Assembly (NCBI RefSeq): GCF_022968135.1
Contig: NZ_JALJRA010000019.1
Span: 1-64,000, forward strand
Reading direction: 5' to 3'
DNA length: 64,000 nucleotides
Origin: Pseudorhizobium tarimense
Lineage (GTDB): Bacteria > Pseudomonadota > Alphaproteobacteria > Rhizobiales > Rhizobiaceae
Shown: one piece after another, positions 44,802-54,317 of the stretch
How the letters are laid out: each line of letters starts with the position of its first letter
Numbering within the stretch: position 1 is the stretch's first letter
Position numbers and translations under genes: made by a program
The notes under the pieces: model-generated
Told to the model about the DNA's origin: nothing
Seen by the model: only the letters and a program-made list of their open reading frames with translations
The model's database searches: none

Positions 44802-46022
44802 ATGACGAGTGTAACGGAACTGGTCGGCAAGGTGGATGAAAAGGCCTGCCTGGATATCCTCGCCGACATGGTGCGCCACAAGAGCTACTCGGAAACGCCC
44901 GGCGAGCGTGTGCTGGCCGAGCATATGGCGAATGTGATGCGGGGCATGGGGCTTGAGGTCGAGCTCCAGCCGGTCGTCGGCGAGCGGGTCAACGCGATCG
45001 GCATTTGGCGCGGCACGGGCGGCGGCAAAAGCGTGCTGTTCAACGGCCACCTCGACACCAATCCGGCGACCGAGGGTTGGACCGTCGATCCGTGGGGCAG
45101 CGTGGTGGACGACGAGTTCATCTACGGCATCGGCGTTTCTAACATGAAGGCCGGCGATGCCTCGTCGCTGTGCGCCGTCAAGACGCTGATCGACAACGGC
45201 ATCCGCCTCAAGGGCGATGTCATCCTGACTTATGTCATCGGCGAGCTGCAGGGCGGCATTGGTACACTGCAGGCGGTGCGCGCCGGCACGCGGGCCGACT
45301 ACTTCATCAATTCGGAACCGACCGATCTGCAGGCGATCACCATGCATGCGGCGGCCTTCACCTTCATCATCGAGCTGGAAGGCGTCACCCGGCATCTGTC
45401 CAAGCGCGAGGCTGCCGTCGATGCAATCCGCGCCGCCTGCGAGCTGATCCCCGAACTCGGCGACATGACTTTTTCCGACGCGCCAACCGCGGAGCACCGG
45501 TCGGTCAACCGCGTCCATGTCGGCGTCATGCATGGTGCGCTCGGACGCGACCTGCATGAATGGCGCCCGCCGCAGGTGGCCGATTTCGTCCGCCTCAAAG
45601 GCTCCGGCCGCTATGGACCGGGCCAGACGCGCGAAAATGCGCTGGCCGACATCCAGAAGGTGCTGGATGGGCTTTGTGAACGCCATCCCGGCATGAAGGC
45701 GAAGGTTTTTGCCGAGACGCGCAATGACCAGCCCACCATGCCGGCCTTCGCCGTCGACAAGGATGCCAGGATCGTTAAGTCGATCAACGCGGCTTACGAG
45801 GCCGTGCGCGGTGAAAAGCAGCCGACCGGCGCCATCGCGCCGCCGGCCTTCTTCGGTACCGATGCCGGGCATCTCTGGGCCGAGGGCGGCATGGAGGGCA
45901 TCGTCTGCGGCCCCGGCGGTCGTTACAACACCATGCCGGATGAGCGGGTCGATATCGTCGATTATCTCGACATGATCCGCATCTATCTGATCACTATGAC
46001 CGATATCTGCGAGATCGCATGA
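44802..46022 (+). CDS. M20-family (ArgE/DapE) deacylase-like protein with altered metal site
   Basis: A 406-residue cytosolic M20 protein. The first metal His-Asp pair is kept (NGHLDTNP, His 83, Asp 85). The bridging Asp of the family's SDMKGG motif is Asn 114 here (GVSNMKAGD), and the general base pair reads GELQGG rather than EExGG. The dimerisation/lid domain covers about residues 180-300, and a metal-ligand-like His occurs in GTDAGHLWAEGG. It could be mono-zinc, altered in reaction, or weakly active. The ATG at 44802 has GAGGA 7 nt upstream. The stop overlaps the next M24 gene by 4 bp. Confidence 0.8.
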   Translation: MTSVTELVGKVDEKACLDILADMVRHKSYSETPGERVLAEHMANVMRGMGLEVELQPVVGERVNAIGIWRGTGGGKSVLFNGHLDTNPATEGWTVDPWGSVVDDEFIYGIGVSNMKAGDASSLCAVKTLIDNGIRLKGDVILTYVIGELQGGIGTLQAVRAGTRADYFINSEPTDLQAITMHAAAFTFIIELEGVTRHLSKREAAVDAIRAACELIPELGDMTFSDAPTAEHRSVNRVHVGVMHGALGRDLHEWRPPQVADFVRLKGSGRYGPGQTRENALADIQKVLDGLCERHPGMKAKVFAETRNDQPTMPAFAVDKDARIVKSINAAYEAVRGEKQPTGAIAPPAFFGTDAGHLWAEGGMEGIVCGPGGRYNTMPDERVDIVDYLDMIRIYLITMTDICEIA

Positions 46023-47236
46023 CCCTTTACGTCCCCCAGGAATTTTCCGCCCGCACCCGCGGCGGCCGCGACGTTCTACTGAAATTCGAAGCAGCCGAGT
46101 TTGCCGGCCGGCTGGCCGCCACCCGCCGCCGCATGCGCGAACGGGGTCTCGATGCCTTGATCGTCTTCGCCCAGGAAAGCCACTATTGGCTGACGAGCTA
46201 CGACACCGCCGGCTACGTCTTCTTCCAGGCAGGCCTCGTGCTCGCGGACGATGGCAGTGATACCGTGCTGCTGACCCGCACGCCGGACCTGAGGCAAGCG
46301 AACGTCGCCTCGCTTTATGAGGAGGTTCGCGTCTGGCTAAACTCCGAGGATGCCAACCCTGCCAACGACCTGCGGGCCATCATGGCGGAGAAGGGCCTCG
46401 CCGGTAAAAAGGTCGGCGTCGAATATGCGACCTATGGCCTGACCGGCGCAAATGCCCGCATTGTCGACACGGCGTTGGACGGCTTCTGCGCCACCGAGGA
46501 TGCCTCCGACATCGTGCGCACCGGCCGGCTGGTAAAATCCGCCGCCGAGCTGCAGCATGTGCGGATGGCCGGCAAGCTTGCAGACGCTGCGGTGCGCGCG
46601 GCGATCGATGTGACCAAGCCCGGCATCCCGGACACCGTTCTTTCCGGTGCTGCGCTCACTTCGATGCTGGCCGGAGGCGGCGATATTCCCTCCGGCGGCC
46701 CGCTGGTCAATTCCGGCCCGCGCGCGCTCTACGGCCGCGGCATCGGCGGCCCGAGGCTGATCGAGGAGCAGGACCAGATCCTGCTCGAGCTCGCCGGCTC
46801 CCATTGTCGCTACCACGTCGTGATCGAGCATACGCTGGTGACCGGCAAGCCGGACCCGCGCCAGCTCTCCATGCTCTCCGTCGCCAAGGAAGCGCTCGAT
46901 CGGATCAAGGATGCCGCGAGGGCAGGGGCAGCACTTGGTACGTTGGACGATATCCACCGGAAGGTGCTCGACAACGCCGGCTTCGCCAAGGCGCGCTATG
47001 CAGCCTGCGGCTATGCGCTGGGTTGCACCTTCAAGCCAACCTGGATGGAAGTGCCGCCGATGATCTATTCCGGCAATCCCTTGATCATCACGCCGGGCAT
47101 GGTGTTCTTCGTCCACATCATGATCCCTGACGCCGAGACTGGACTGACCGCCGGCGTCGGCCAGACATTCGCGATCACCGAGAGCGGCGCTCCGGAAGTC
47201 TTCAGCGACCTTCCGGTCGAACTCTACTGCTGCTAA
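46019..47236 (+). CDS. M24-fold hydrolase without metal ligands, copy B
   Basis: A 405-residue paralogue of the 38541 product. Shared blocks include FAQESHYWLTSYDTAGYVFFQ, RVWLNSEDANPANDL, LVNSGPRALYGRG and EEQDQI. The ligand region reads ILLELAGSHCRYHVVIEHT, so again Glu and His replace the Asp pair, and PPMIYSGNPLIITPGMVFF replaces the C-terminal metal region. It overlaps the M20 gene stop by 4 bp. Two similar M24 enzymes in one operon suggest two related substrates, or a heteromeric enzyme (inference). Confidence 0.8.
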   Translation: MTLYVPQEFSARTRGGRDVLLKFEAAEFAGRLAATRRRMRERGLDALIVFAQESHYWLTSYDTAGYVFFQAGLVLADDGSDTVLLTRTPDLRQANVASLYEEVRVWLNSEDANPANDLRAIMAEKGLAGKKVGVEYATYGLTGANARIVDTALDGFCATEDASDIVRTGRLVKSAAELQHVRMAGKLADAAVRAAIDVTKPGIPDTVLSGAALTSMLAGGGDIPSGGPLVNSGPRALYGRGIGGPRLIEEQDQILLELAGSHCRYHVVIEHTLVTGKPDPRQLSMLSVAKEALDRIKDAARAGAALGTLDDIHRKVLDNAGFAKARYAACGYALGCTFKPTWMEVPPMIYSGNPLIITPGMVFFVHIMIPDAETGLTAGVGQTFAITESGAPEVFSDLPVELYCC

Positions 47237-47255
47237 ACTTAGAGGGCATGCCCCC

Positions 47256-48041
47256 ATGGATCTGAAACTGAACGGCAAGACGGCGCTGGTGTTCGGCGCC
47301 GGCGGTGGCTTGGGCGGAGCGATCGCCCGCTCGATGGCGGCTGAAGGCGCCAATGTCGTGGCCGCAGACATCGACGAGGTCGCGGCCTGCAAGACCGCCG
47401 ATGCCATTTCCGAAGTTGGCCAGAGCGCCGTCGCTCTGCAATGGGATATCGGCGATCTTTCCGTACTGGAAGCCCGGCTGGCGAAGGTTGCCTCGGTCTT
47501 CGGCCCGGCAGACATCCTCGTCAACAACACCGGCGGCCCGCCGCCGACGCCGGCCGTAGGGCAATCGGCAGAAACCTGGTCGAAGTATTTCGACAGCATG
47601 GTGCGCTCGGTGATCGCGGTGACCGATGCCGTACTGCCCGGCATGCGCGAGCGCGGCTGGGGCCGCGTCATCACCTCGACCTCGTCGGGTGTCGTCGCCC
47701 CCATCGCCAACCTCAGCATTTCCAACAGCCTGCGCATGGCGCTGGTCGGCTGGTCGAAAACGCTTGCTCGCGAAGTGGGACGTGACGGTATCACTACCAA
47801 TATCGTGTTGCCGGGCCGCATCGCCACCGGACGCATCCTGTTCCTCGACGAGCAGAAGGCCAAGCGCGAGAACCGCAGCGGCGAGGAGGTGTCTGCCGAT
47901 AGCACCGCTTCGATCCCGGTCGGACGATATGGCGAACCGCAGGAATATGGCGATATGGTCACCTTCCTCGCAAGCCCGCGCGCATCCTACATCACCGGCT
48001 CGGTCATCCGCATCGATGGCGGCCTGATCGCCAGCATCTGA
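47256..48041 (+). CDS. SDR-family oxidoreductase
   Basis: A 261-residue short-chain dehydrogenase. Cofactor motif VFGAGGGLGGAIARSMA (about 12-28), NNTGGPPP where NNAG is usual, and IDGGLIAS at the C-terminus. The catalytic region is atypical: STSSGVVAPIANLSISNSLRMALVGWSKTLA carries Asn where the Tyr of YxxxK is expected, with no Lys four residues on. This is the 3-oxoacyl-ACP-reductase-like 'SGVVxPIPNLxxSN' subgroup seen in other catabolic loci. It sits in the operon between M24 copy B and the DapA-like gene. Confidence 0.82.
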   Translation: MDLKLNGKTALVFGAGGGLGGAIARSMAAEGANVVAADIDEVAACKTADAISEVGQSAVALQWDIGDLSVLEARLAKVASVFGPADILVNNTGGPPPTPAVGQSAETWSKYFDSMVRSVIAVTDAVLPGMRERGWGRVITSTSSGVVAPIANLSISNSLRMALVGWSKTLAREVGRDGITTNIVLPGRIATGRILFLDEQKAKRENRSGEEVSADSTASIPVGRYGEPQEYGDMVTFLASPRASYITGSVIRIDGGLIASI

Positions 48042-48095
48042 ACGACAAGACCACCCGGCACACTGCCGGGAGAATTTTGCCCAGGAGGGGAAACC

Positions 48096-49022
48096 ATGAC
48101 TTTCTCGACACAATCGAAAGGCGTCTACGCCATTGCCGCCACCCCGTTCCACGACGACGGCACGATCGATTTCACCTCAGTCGACAAACTGACAGATTTC
48201 TACCAGGAGAGCGGCTGCACCGGCATCACCATCCTCGGCATCATGGGCGAGGCGCCGAAGCTGGAGCCGGATGAAAGCCGGGCGATCATCAAGCGGGTGG
48301 TCGAACGCGCAAAAGTGCCGGTCATCGTCGGCATCTCAGCTCCCGGCTTCGCCGCCATGCGCTCGCTTGCGAAAAGCTCGATGGACATGGGTGCTGCCGG
48401 CGTCATGGTCGCACCGACCCCTGCGCTCAGGACCGACGACCAGATCGTCAATTACTTCGCCAGCGCCGTCGAGGCGATCGGTGACGACGTGCCCTGGGTC
48501 TTGCAGGACTATCCGCTGACGCTCAACGTCGTCATCTCGCCGGGCGTGATCGCCAAAATCATCAGCGACCACCCGTCCTGCCTGATGCTAAAGCATGAGG
48601 ACTGGCCGGGTCTCGAAAAGATCTCGAAGCTCCGCGCCATGCAGAAGTCTGGCGAGCTTCGTGAGTTCTCGATCCTCTGCGGCAATGGCGGCATGTTCCT
48701 TGACTTTGAACCGGAGCGTGGCGCAGACGGCGCGATGACCGGCTACGGCTTCCCGGACATGCTGACCGAGCTCGTCAACCTTTCCGCAGCCGGCAAGCGC
48801 GACGAGGCGCACGACCTCTTCGATTCGCATCTGCCGCTGATCCGATATGAACAGCAGCTCGGTGTCGGCCTGGCCGTGCGCAAGCACGTGCTGAAACGCC
48901 GCGGCGTCATTGCCTCGGACGCCCAGCGCAAGCCGGCGCAGATGCCGACGCAGACAGCGCGCGCCGAGGTCGATTACCTACTGGAGCGTCTGGCAAAGCA
49001 CGACAAGCGCGCCGCCATCTGA
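48096..49022 (+). CDS. DapA-family lyase/aldolase
   Basis: A 308-residue TIM-barrel class-I aldolase/dehydratase. The substrate carboxylate loop is ILGIMGEAPKL (GTTGE in DapA), the catalytic Tyr is in VLQDYPLTLNV (about residue 135) and the Schiff-base Lys in LMLKHEDWPG (about 167). GSHxP and GGxCx features of true DapA are absent, so lysine biosynthesis is unlikely. It probably cleaves or dehydrates a 2-oxo acid made in the pathway. A strong CAGGAGGGG ribosome site precedes ATG 48096. Last gene of the operon, followed by a terminator hairpin. Confidence 0.85.
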   Translation: MTFSTQSKGVYAIAATPFHDDGTIDFTSVDKLTDFYQESGCTGITILGIMGEAPKLEPDESRAIIKRVVERAKVPVIVGISAPGFAAMRSLAKSSMDMGAAGVMVAPTPALRTDDQIVNYFASAVEAIGDDVPWVLQDYPLTLNVVISPGVIAKIISDHPSCLMLKHEDWPGLEKISKLRAMQKSGELREFSILCGNGGMFLDFEPERGADGAMTGYGFPDMLTELVNLSAAGKRDEAHDLFDSHLPLIRYEQQLGVGLAVRKHVLKRRGVIASDAQRKPAQMPTQTARAEVDYLLERLAKHDKRAAI

Positions 49023-49037
49023 GGCAATCGCCGAAAC

Positions 49038-49073
49038 CCGACGGTAACGGAGAAAATCACCCTTTACCGTCGG
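49038..49073. terminator. Hairpin after the DapA-like gene
   Basis: CCGACGGTAA (49038-49047) pairs perfectly with TTACCGTCGG (49064-49073) over a 16-nt loop. It lies between convergent units: the DapA-family operon and the vWA pseudogene, whose last codon is at 49078. Confidence 0.55.
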
Positions 49074-49077
49074 AATA

Positions 49078-49880
49078 CTACTTGTGGTCGACGCTGACCA
49101 ACGTTTCGAAGCCGGCGCGGTATCCGAAGAGTGCGATCCCCCGGGCATTGCAGGCGATGCCCAGGATGCGTCATAGGGAAAGCCGTCATAGGGAAAGCCG
49201 TCGGAGGGGTAGCCGTCCCGCGGAGCTTCTGGCCGAAAGCCGCGACGGCCTTAGCAAAGCGGACTTCTTGCGTTGCCGCACTGAAATCGGAAGTGGCATT
49301 GGCTTTGGTCACCGGCGTGGTGATGAACTTGCTGGTGCCGGCATCCCGCTGCTTGTAGCGGATATTAATGAAGGCGAGTTTGCCGGAGGGTGATGCAGAC
49401 GGCGCGGCTGATCGCGCCGAGTGGTAGCCAACCGGGTCGTTGAGCACGGCCTGATTGCCCTTCGGCGTCACCTCGTAGAACGCCGCCACGGTATAGCCGG
49501 AGCCGATATCGCCAGCATCGAGGCGGTCGTTGTTGAAATCCTCACGTTTGGGTGCCCGCGTCTCATATCCGATTAGGCGATCTTCTCCGGACTGAACTCG
49601 ACGTGAATCTTCACGTCCTAGGCGATCGAAAACAGTGCCGACCCGGCTTCATCCACCCGAGCCTTCGGGCTTCGACAAGCATGTCGATATGGGGCGCCGT
49701 ACCGTTGCCGTTCTGGGCAAGAATCTGCATCAGGATGTCGTTCAGATCGCCCAGGCCAAAGCCGAGCACCGAAAGATAGATCCCATTGCGGCGGCGGGCC
49801 TTGATCATCCGCTTCAGATCCTCGTTGCTGGACGGCCCGAGGTTGAAATCGCCATCGGCCGCCAAGCATTTGCACTGCGA
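49078..49880 (-). pseudogene. vWA-domain protein (YfbK-like), truncated and frameshifted
   Basis: Remains of a von Willebrand factor A protein. Readable pieces on the minus strand, in order: AADGDFNLGPSSNEDLKRMI and LSVLGFGLGDLNDILMQILAQNGNGTA (about 49870-49680); DVKIHVEFSPEKIA (about 49615-49575); LIGYETRAPKREDFNNDRLDAG (about 49570-49505); AAFYEVTPKGNQAVLNDP (49489 on); FAKAVAAFGQKLRG; and GYRAGFETLVSVDHK ending at 49078. They occupy different frames. The N-terminal half is absent. Three 15-bp near-repeats at 49170-49214 sit where frames diverge. Confidence 0.8.
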
Positions 49881-50071
49881 ACTTATGGATTTTCATTAGT
49901 TTAACGAGAACGAAGGGCAACGGAGCCAATAGACTGCGAAGGGAAGCGTGACCCGCGAGAACGATCAGGCCAACCACCATGAGAAAAGAGCCTGACCCAA
50001 ATGCCCGATTAGGGAAGCAGACATTCTGCAATTGATCGTCCATTGTATTGCAATCCGGCCTTCAGGTAATC

Positions 50072-50944
50072 TCAGACTAGACTTCTCTGAAATCTGTCGA
50101 GAAATACCCGAAGCTTGGGCAGGACCTGTCGCCGCGACGGGAATACGGCCCAAATCGCCAGATCGCGTGGTGAGACACCGTGGATGTGGACTGGTACAAG
50201 ACTGCCGTTGGCAAGCTCCTCCTTAACGTCCCAAGCCGAAAGTTGGGCAAGCCCCAAGCCCGATACGCAGGCCGACAGAAAACCATCGACACCGCTCGAA
50301 GAGAATCGGCAGCCCACACGAATCGAGCGCTCTTTCCCGTTCAAAAGGAACTGCCAATGGGTGAAGTTCGTGAACGTCAGGCATTCATGATGTTCGAGAT
50401 CGTCGATGGTCTCGGGTGTTCCATTTCTTTCGAGATAAGATGGCGCGGCATAGATCAGCTTGGGATTGTCCACGAGCCGCCGTGCGATCAGCCCAGAATC
50501 TTTCAGCGGCGCGATTCTGATAGCAAGATCGACCCCTGAGGCAACGATATCGACTATCGAATCATTGAGATCGAGGTCGATCTTCAGCCCAGGATTCTCG
50601 TGAAGCAGATCGCCGATGATCGGCATGATGCGCTTCCGCCCCAATGTCACAGGCGCTGTGACACGGAGCAATCCTGTTGCTCCTCCTTCACTTGGAGTAA
50701 GTGTCGCTCGCGCAGCTTCCTGAGTATCGATGATTTCGCAGGCAAACGGAAGAAAGGCCTCACCTTCCGGCGTCAGCGCCAAGGACCGTGACGTGCGGTG
50801 AAACAAGCGAACGCCCAGTTCCTCCTCAAGAGCCGCTAGTCGCCTCGTTGTGGACATGGGGGTTAGCTTGAGATGCTTGGCTGCTCCAGCCAGGCTGCCC
50901 GTGCGCGCCGCGCTCAGGAAAACTTCAAGCTCTTCGGAATCCAT
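50072..50944 (-). CDS. LysR-family transcriptional regulator
   Basis: A 290-residue regulator. An N-terminal HTH (LEVFLSAARTGSLAGAAKHLKLTPMSTTRRLAALEEELGVRLFHRTSR in parts, about 4-55) is followed by a LysR substrate-binding domain (about 88-288). The ATG at 50944 is preferred over GTG 50950. It is divergent from the flavin oxidoreductase at 51048, with a 103-bp shared region carrying an AACGATATACGTT palindrome, so it probably controls that gene and itself. The closest general type is the CrgA/AaeR-like subgroup. The inducer is unknown. Confidence 0.88.
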   Translation of the reverse strand: MDSEELEVFLSAARTGSLAGAAKHLKLTPMSTTRRLAALEEELGVRLFHRTSRSLALTPEGEAFLPFACEIIDTQEAARATLTPSEGGATGLLRVTAPVTLGRKRIMPIIGDLLHENPGLKIDLDLNDSIVDIVASGVDLAIRIAPLKDSGLIARRLVDNPKLIYAAPSYLERNGTPETIDDLEHHECLTFTNFTHWQFLLNGKERSIRVGCRFSSSGVDGFLSACVSGLGLAQLSAWDVKEELANGSLVPVHIHGVSPRDLAIWAVFPSRRQVLPKLRVFLDRFQRSLV

Positions 50945-51047
50945 CGACACCTAACGATATACGTTATCATGCATCACATTTCGCACGGATAGTAACAAAT
51001 ACCGCGAGCCACTACGTTTTGTCTATAGCAACCCTAACGAGGTCCTG

Positions 51048-52169
51048 ATGACGAACGATCCTCTTTTTAATCCCTTGAAGCTCGGAGCTCTTAATCTCTC
51101 ACATCGGGTAGTCATGGCTCCCCTGACCCGGATGCGGTCAATGCAGCCGGGCAATGTTCCTTATGATCTAAACGCGGAATACTACGGTCAGCGCGCCAGC
51201 GAAGGCGGCCTTCTGATCACCGAGGCCACTGACATCAATCCCCAGGCGCACGGATATAACTCGGTTCCTGGCATCTACACGCCGGAACAGATTGACGGCT
51301 GGAAGGGTGTGACGGCTGCGGTTCACGCCAAAGGCGGGATGATTGTGAACCAGATTTGGCACGTTGGTCGTGTGTCCCATACCTCACTTCAGCCCGAAGG
51401 GGCGTTACCTGTGTCCCCTTCTGCAATCGCAGCCCCGGGCGAAATCTTCACCTCCGAAGGCCAGTCTGTTCCCTTCGAAACACCGCGTGCACTGGAACTG
51501 GCAGAGATTGAGGCTATTAAGGTTGACTTCGTTCAGGCCGCAATGAACGCCCGCTCGGCAGGATTTGATGGTGTCGAAATCCATGGCGCGAACGGCTATC
51601 TGATAGACCAGTTTCTGAACGACGGTAGCAACAAGCGCACTGACCATTATGGCGGTCCACTGGAGAACCGCGCTAGGTTCCTTTTCGAAGTCGTTGACGC
51701 GGTTGGAGCGACGATCGGTAGCGAGAGGATCGGCGTTCGACTATCGCCATGGTCAAACATCCTCGGTATGACGGACAGCGATGGGGTCCGACTCTGGGAA
51801 TACGTTATCCGGGAACTTGGCAAGCGCGGCATTGCCTATCTCCACCTGATTGAACCGCGCGCAGACTTCACAGACGATGAGAAGCCGCTCAACATGGATG
51901 CCCCGGACGTGGCCTATCTCTTCAAGAAGGCATTCGGTGGTCCAATCATCTCGGCGGGCGGTTTCCAGCCGGAAACGGCACGCGCGGCAGTCTTGGCGGG
52001 AAATTCCGATGCGATCGCCTTCGGCCGCCCGTTCATCGCCAATCCGGACCTGCCGGAACGGCTACGTCTCGAAGCGCCGTTGAACAAGCATATTCGTGCG
52101 ACATTCTACGGTGGCGGCGCTGAGGGTTACACGGACTATCCATACATGAGCCGCGCGGCCGCCGAATAG
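51048..52169 (+). CDS. Old Yellow Enzyme-family flavin oxidoreductase
   Basis: A 373-residue FMN-dependent ene-reductase that reduces activated C=C bonds or nitro compounds with NAD(P)H. OYE hallmarks: MAPLTRMRS, the substrate pair in FDGVEIHGANGYLIDQF, QIWHVGRVSH, TDHYGGPLENRARF and the FMN phosphate loop ISAGGF followed by AIAFGRPFIANPDLPERL. Length and order match NemA/XenB-type enzymes. GAGG precedes the ATG at 51048. It is divergently paired with a LysR gene, a usual arrangement for electrophile-induced OYE genes. Confidence 0.92.
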   Translation: MTNDPLFNPLKLGALNLSHRVVMAPLTRMRSMQPGNVPYDLNAEYYGQRASEGGLLITEATDINPQAHGYNSVPGIYTPEQIDGWKGVTAAVHAKGGMIVNQIWHVGRVSHTSLQPEGALPVSPSAIAAPGEIFTSEGQSVPFETPRALELAEIEAIKVDFVQAAMNARSAGFDGVEIHGANGYLIDQFLNDGSNKRTDHYGGPLENRARFLFEVVDAVGATIGSERIGVRLSPWSNILGMTDSDGVRLWEYVIRELGKRGIAYLHLIEPRADFTDDEKPLNMDAPDVAYLFKKAFGGPIISAGGFQPETARAAVLAGNSDAIAFGRPFIANPDLPERLRLEAPLNKHIRATFYGGGAEGYTDYPYMSRAAAE

Positions 52170-52301
52170 GCTTTCGGGTAGACAATATGCCCACCGGCAC
52201 ACCAGGCGCGTGAAGGTGGGCATGTCTTCCGACCGAAGCTCGTAGACGACCGCCTCGGGCCGGGAGCGGCCCCATCCGGAGCGGCACTTGTTGCCCTTGA
52301 T

Positions 52302-52388
52302 TTTACTGAGTTCCAGCGAGACGAAAATTGCTCCAAGATCATTGGGGGTAGCGGTCTGTGCTTGAGTTTGATCTGCTGTCATCGGCAT
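52302..52388 (-). mobile_element. IS110-family transposase 5' remnant
   Basis: GGAGG precedes ATG 52388, and the first about 28 residues (PNDLGAIFVSLELS) match the start of IS110-type transposases. After LELS the reading continues KIKGNKCRSGWGRSRPEAV, which does not fit that family, so the element is cut at about 52302. The rest of 52170-52506 shows no other supported gene. Confidence 0.5.
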
Positions 52389-52506
52389 GATTGGCCTCCA
52401 GAGCGTTTTCTAGCGACCTCACTCTGCCACGGTGCCGGCCGCTACTCACCCCTGATGGGATCTCAAGAGCAAGAATGACTAGGTTTGATGCGCCGACAAA
52501 TACATT

Positions 52507-52553
52507 CGTAACGACACCATCGTTACGGCTCTTGTAACGATGGTGTCGTTACG
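52507..52553. promoter_or_regulatory. Double-palindrome operator of the tacAT module
   Basis: The arms at 52507-52526 and 52534-52553 are perfect 20-bp inverted repeats around a 7-nt spacer. Each arm is itself a palindrome GTAACGA-N5-TCGTTAC, giving four GTAACGA half-sites. They end 30 bp before the tacA start. This suits binding of two or more RHH antitoxin dimers. Confidence 0.75.
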
Positions 52554-52583
52554 CTACATAGCGTTAGCACACAGGAGTTGCCC

Positions 52584-53374
<791 letters not shown>

Positions 53375-53774
53375 ACGCTATCGTCGAGCGTCGTCCAGGT
53401 GGGAAGAGCAGGTCGAGAGCGCAAAGAGCCGACATTCGCTTGAAAGCTCGGTGAACCGCCGATGCCTCGCAGCGGCGACGCTTGATCCAAAGGTCGGCGC
53501 GATCTGTCATGCGTCAGTGAAAACTTAATGAAGGCGCCGGCTTATGAATTCCGAATAGCAGGTCACAGGTTCATATCTCATCAAGGCGAAGACGCTGATC
53601 AGGCATGCCGTCCGCACCACCGACGGCTTGCGCCCGACAACCGGCAGCCCGATGTTTAACGTGCTTTGGTATGTTCCCAAACCAGCTCATGCCTTTCGCA
53701 CTCGCAGTTGAGCCAGAGCGCAAGTGCCAGCGCGATACAAGTCACTCAAGCTCGTGTGGCCGGCGGACCTGCTG
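53375..53774. other. Gene-free spacer
   Basis: About 400 bases between tacT and the TehA remnant. Short minus-strand frames exist (53490 down to 53284), but none has family features or a ribosome site. No hairpin or repeat stands out. Confidence 0.4.
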
Positions 53775-54146
53775 TTAGCAGTTGTCCCTTTGTCGCAAAC
53801 GAATTGTTGCCATAGCAATGATCAGCACGGCTAAATTGGCAAAGATGAAGAGCACAGGTGCAAGAACGGTGGTAGCGCCGTGATCGCCTTTGACAGCCAG
53901 TATCGTGCTGGCGGCGGCCAGTGCAGTCGAGCCGAAGGTGAAGGCCCAGAACGATGGTGAGAAACCTTTTTCCATAATCCACGGTAGCATCCGCACGAGC
54001 AAGATCGCCTGCAGCATCGCATAGCCGAGCAACGCGTGCGCGAAGATGTCTGTAAGCCCGCCGCCGACGGAAAGGTAGGCAACAGCGCCAACGGCTGGAG
54101 GTGCTAGTTGGATACCAAGTGTGGCACGGACACTTGCTGGCATCAT
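53775..54146 (-). pseudogene. TehA/SLAC1-family transporter, C-terminal remnant
   Basis: 123 codons that match only the last third of a TehA-type dicarboxylate/tellurite-resistance channel (normally about 320-340 residues). Visible: LGIQLAPPAVGAVAYLSVGGG, HALLGYAMLQAILLVRMLPWI and FSPSFWAFTFGSTALAAAS, then a final membrane helix LFIFANLAVLIIAMATI. Sequence upstream (54147-54317) does not continue the family in any frame, so the 5' end is deleted. Confidence 0.75.
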
Positions 54147-54317
54147 CTGTCCAGAATATAGGCGACGTCGTCTTCGTGTTGGACTGCCTGACGCGGATAC
54201 CGATTGTCGCGAACATCCGCTCGAGTTCTGTGCTCAGTCAGGTCAAATATACGACGCCGCTACCGACATGACATCTGCGGTAGCGCCGTTTTCTGACCTT
54301 GATGCAAGAGACGCGGA

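Noticed and set aside
46337-47962. 541-codon minus-strand open frame
   Set aside because: Antisense to M24 copy B and the SDR; low-complexity translation without domain features.
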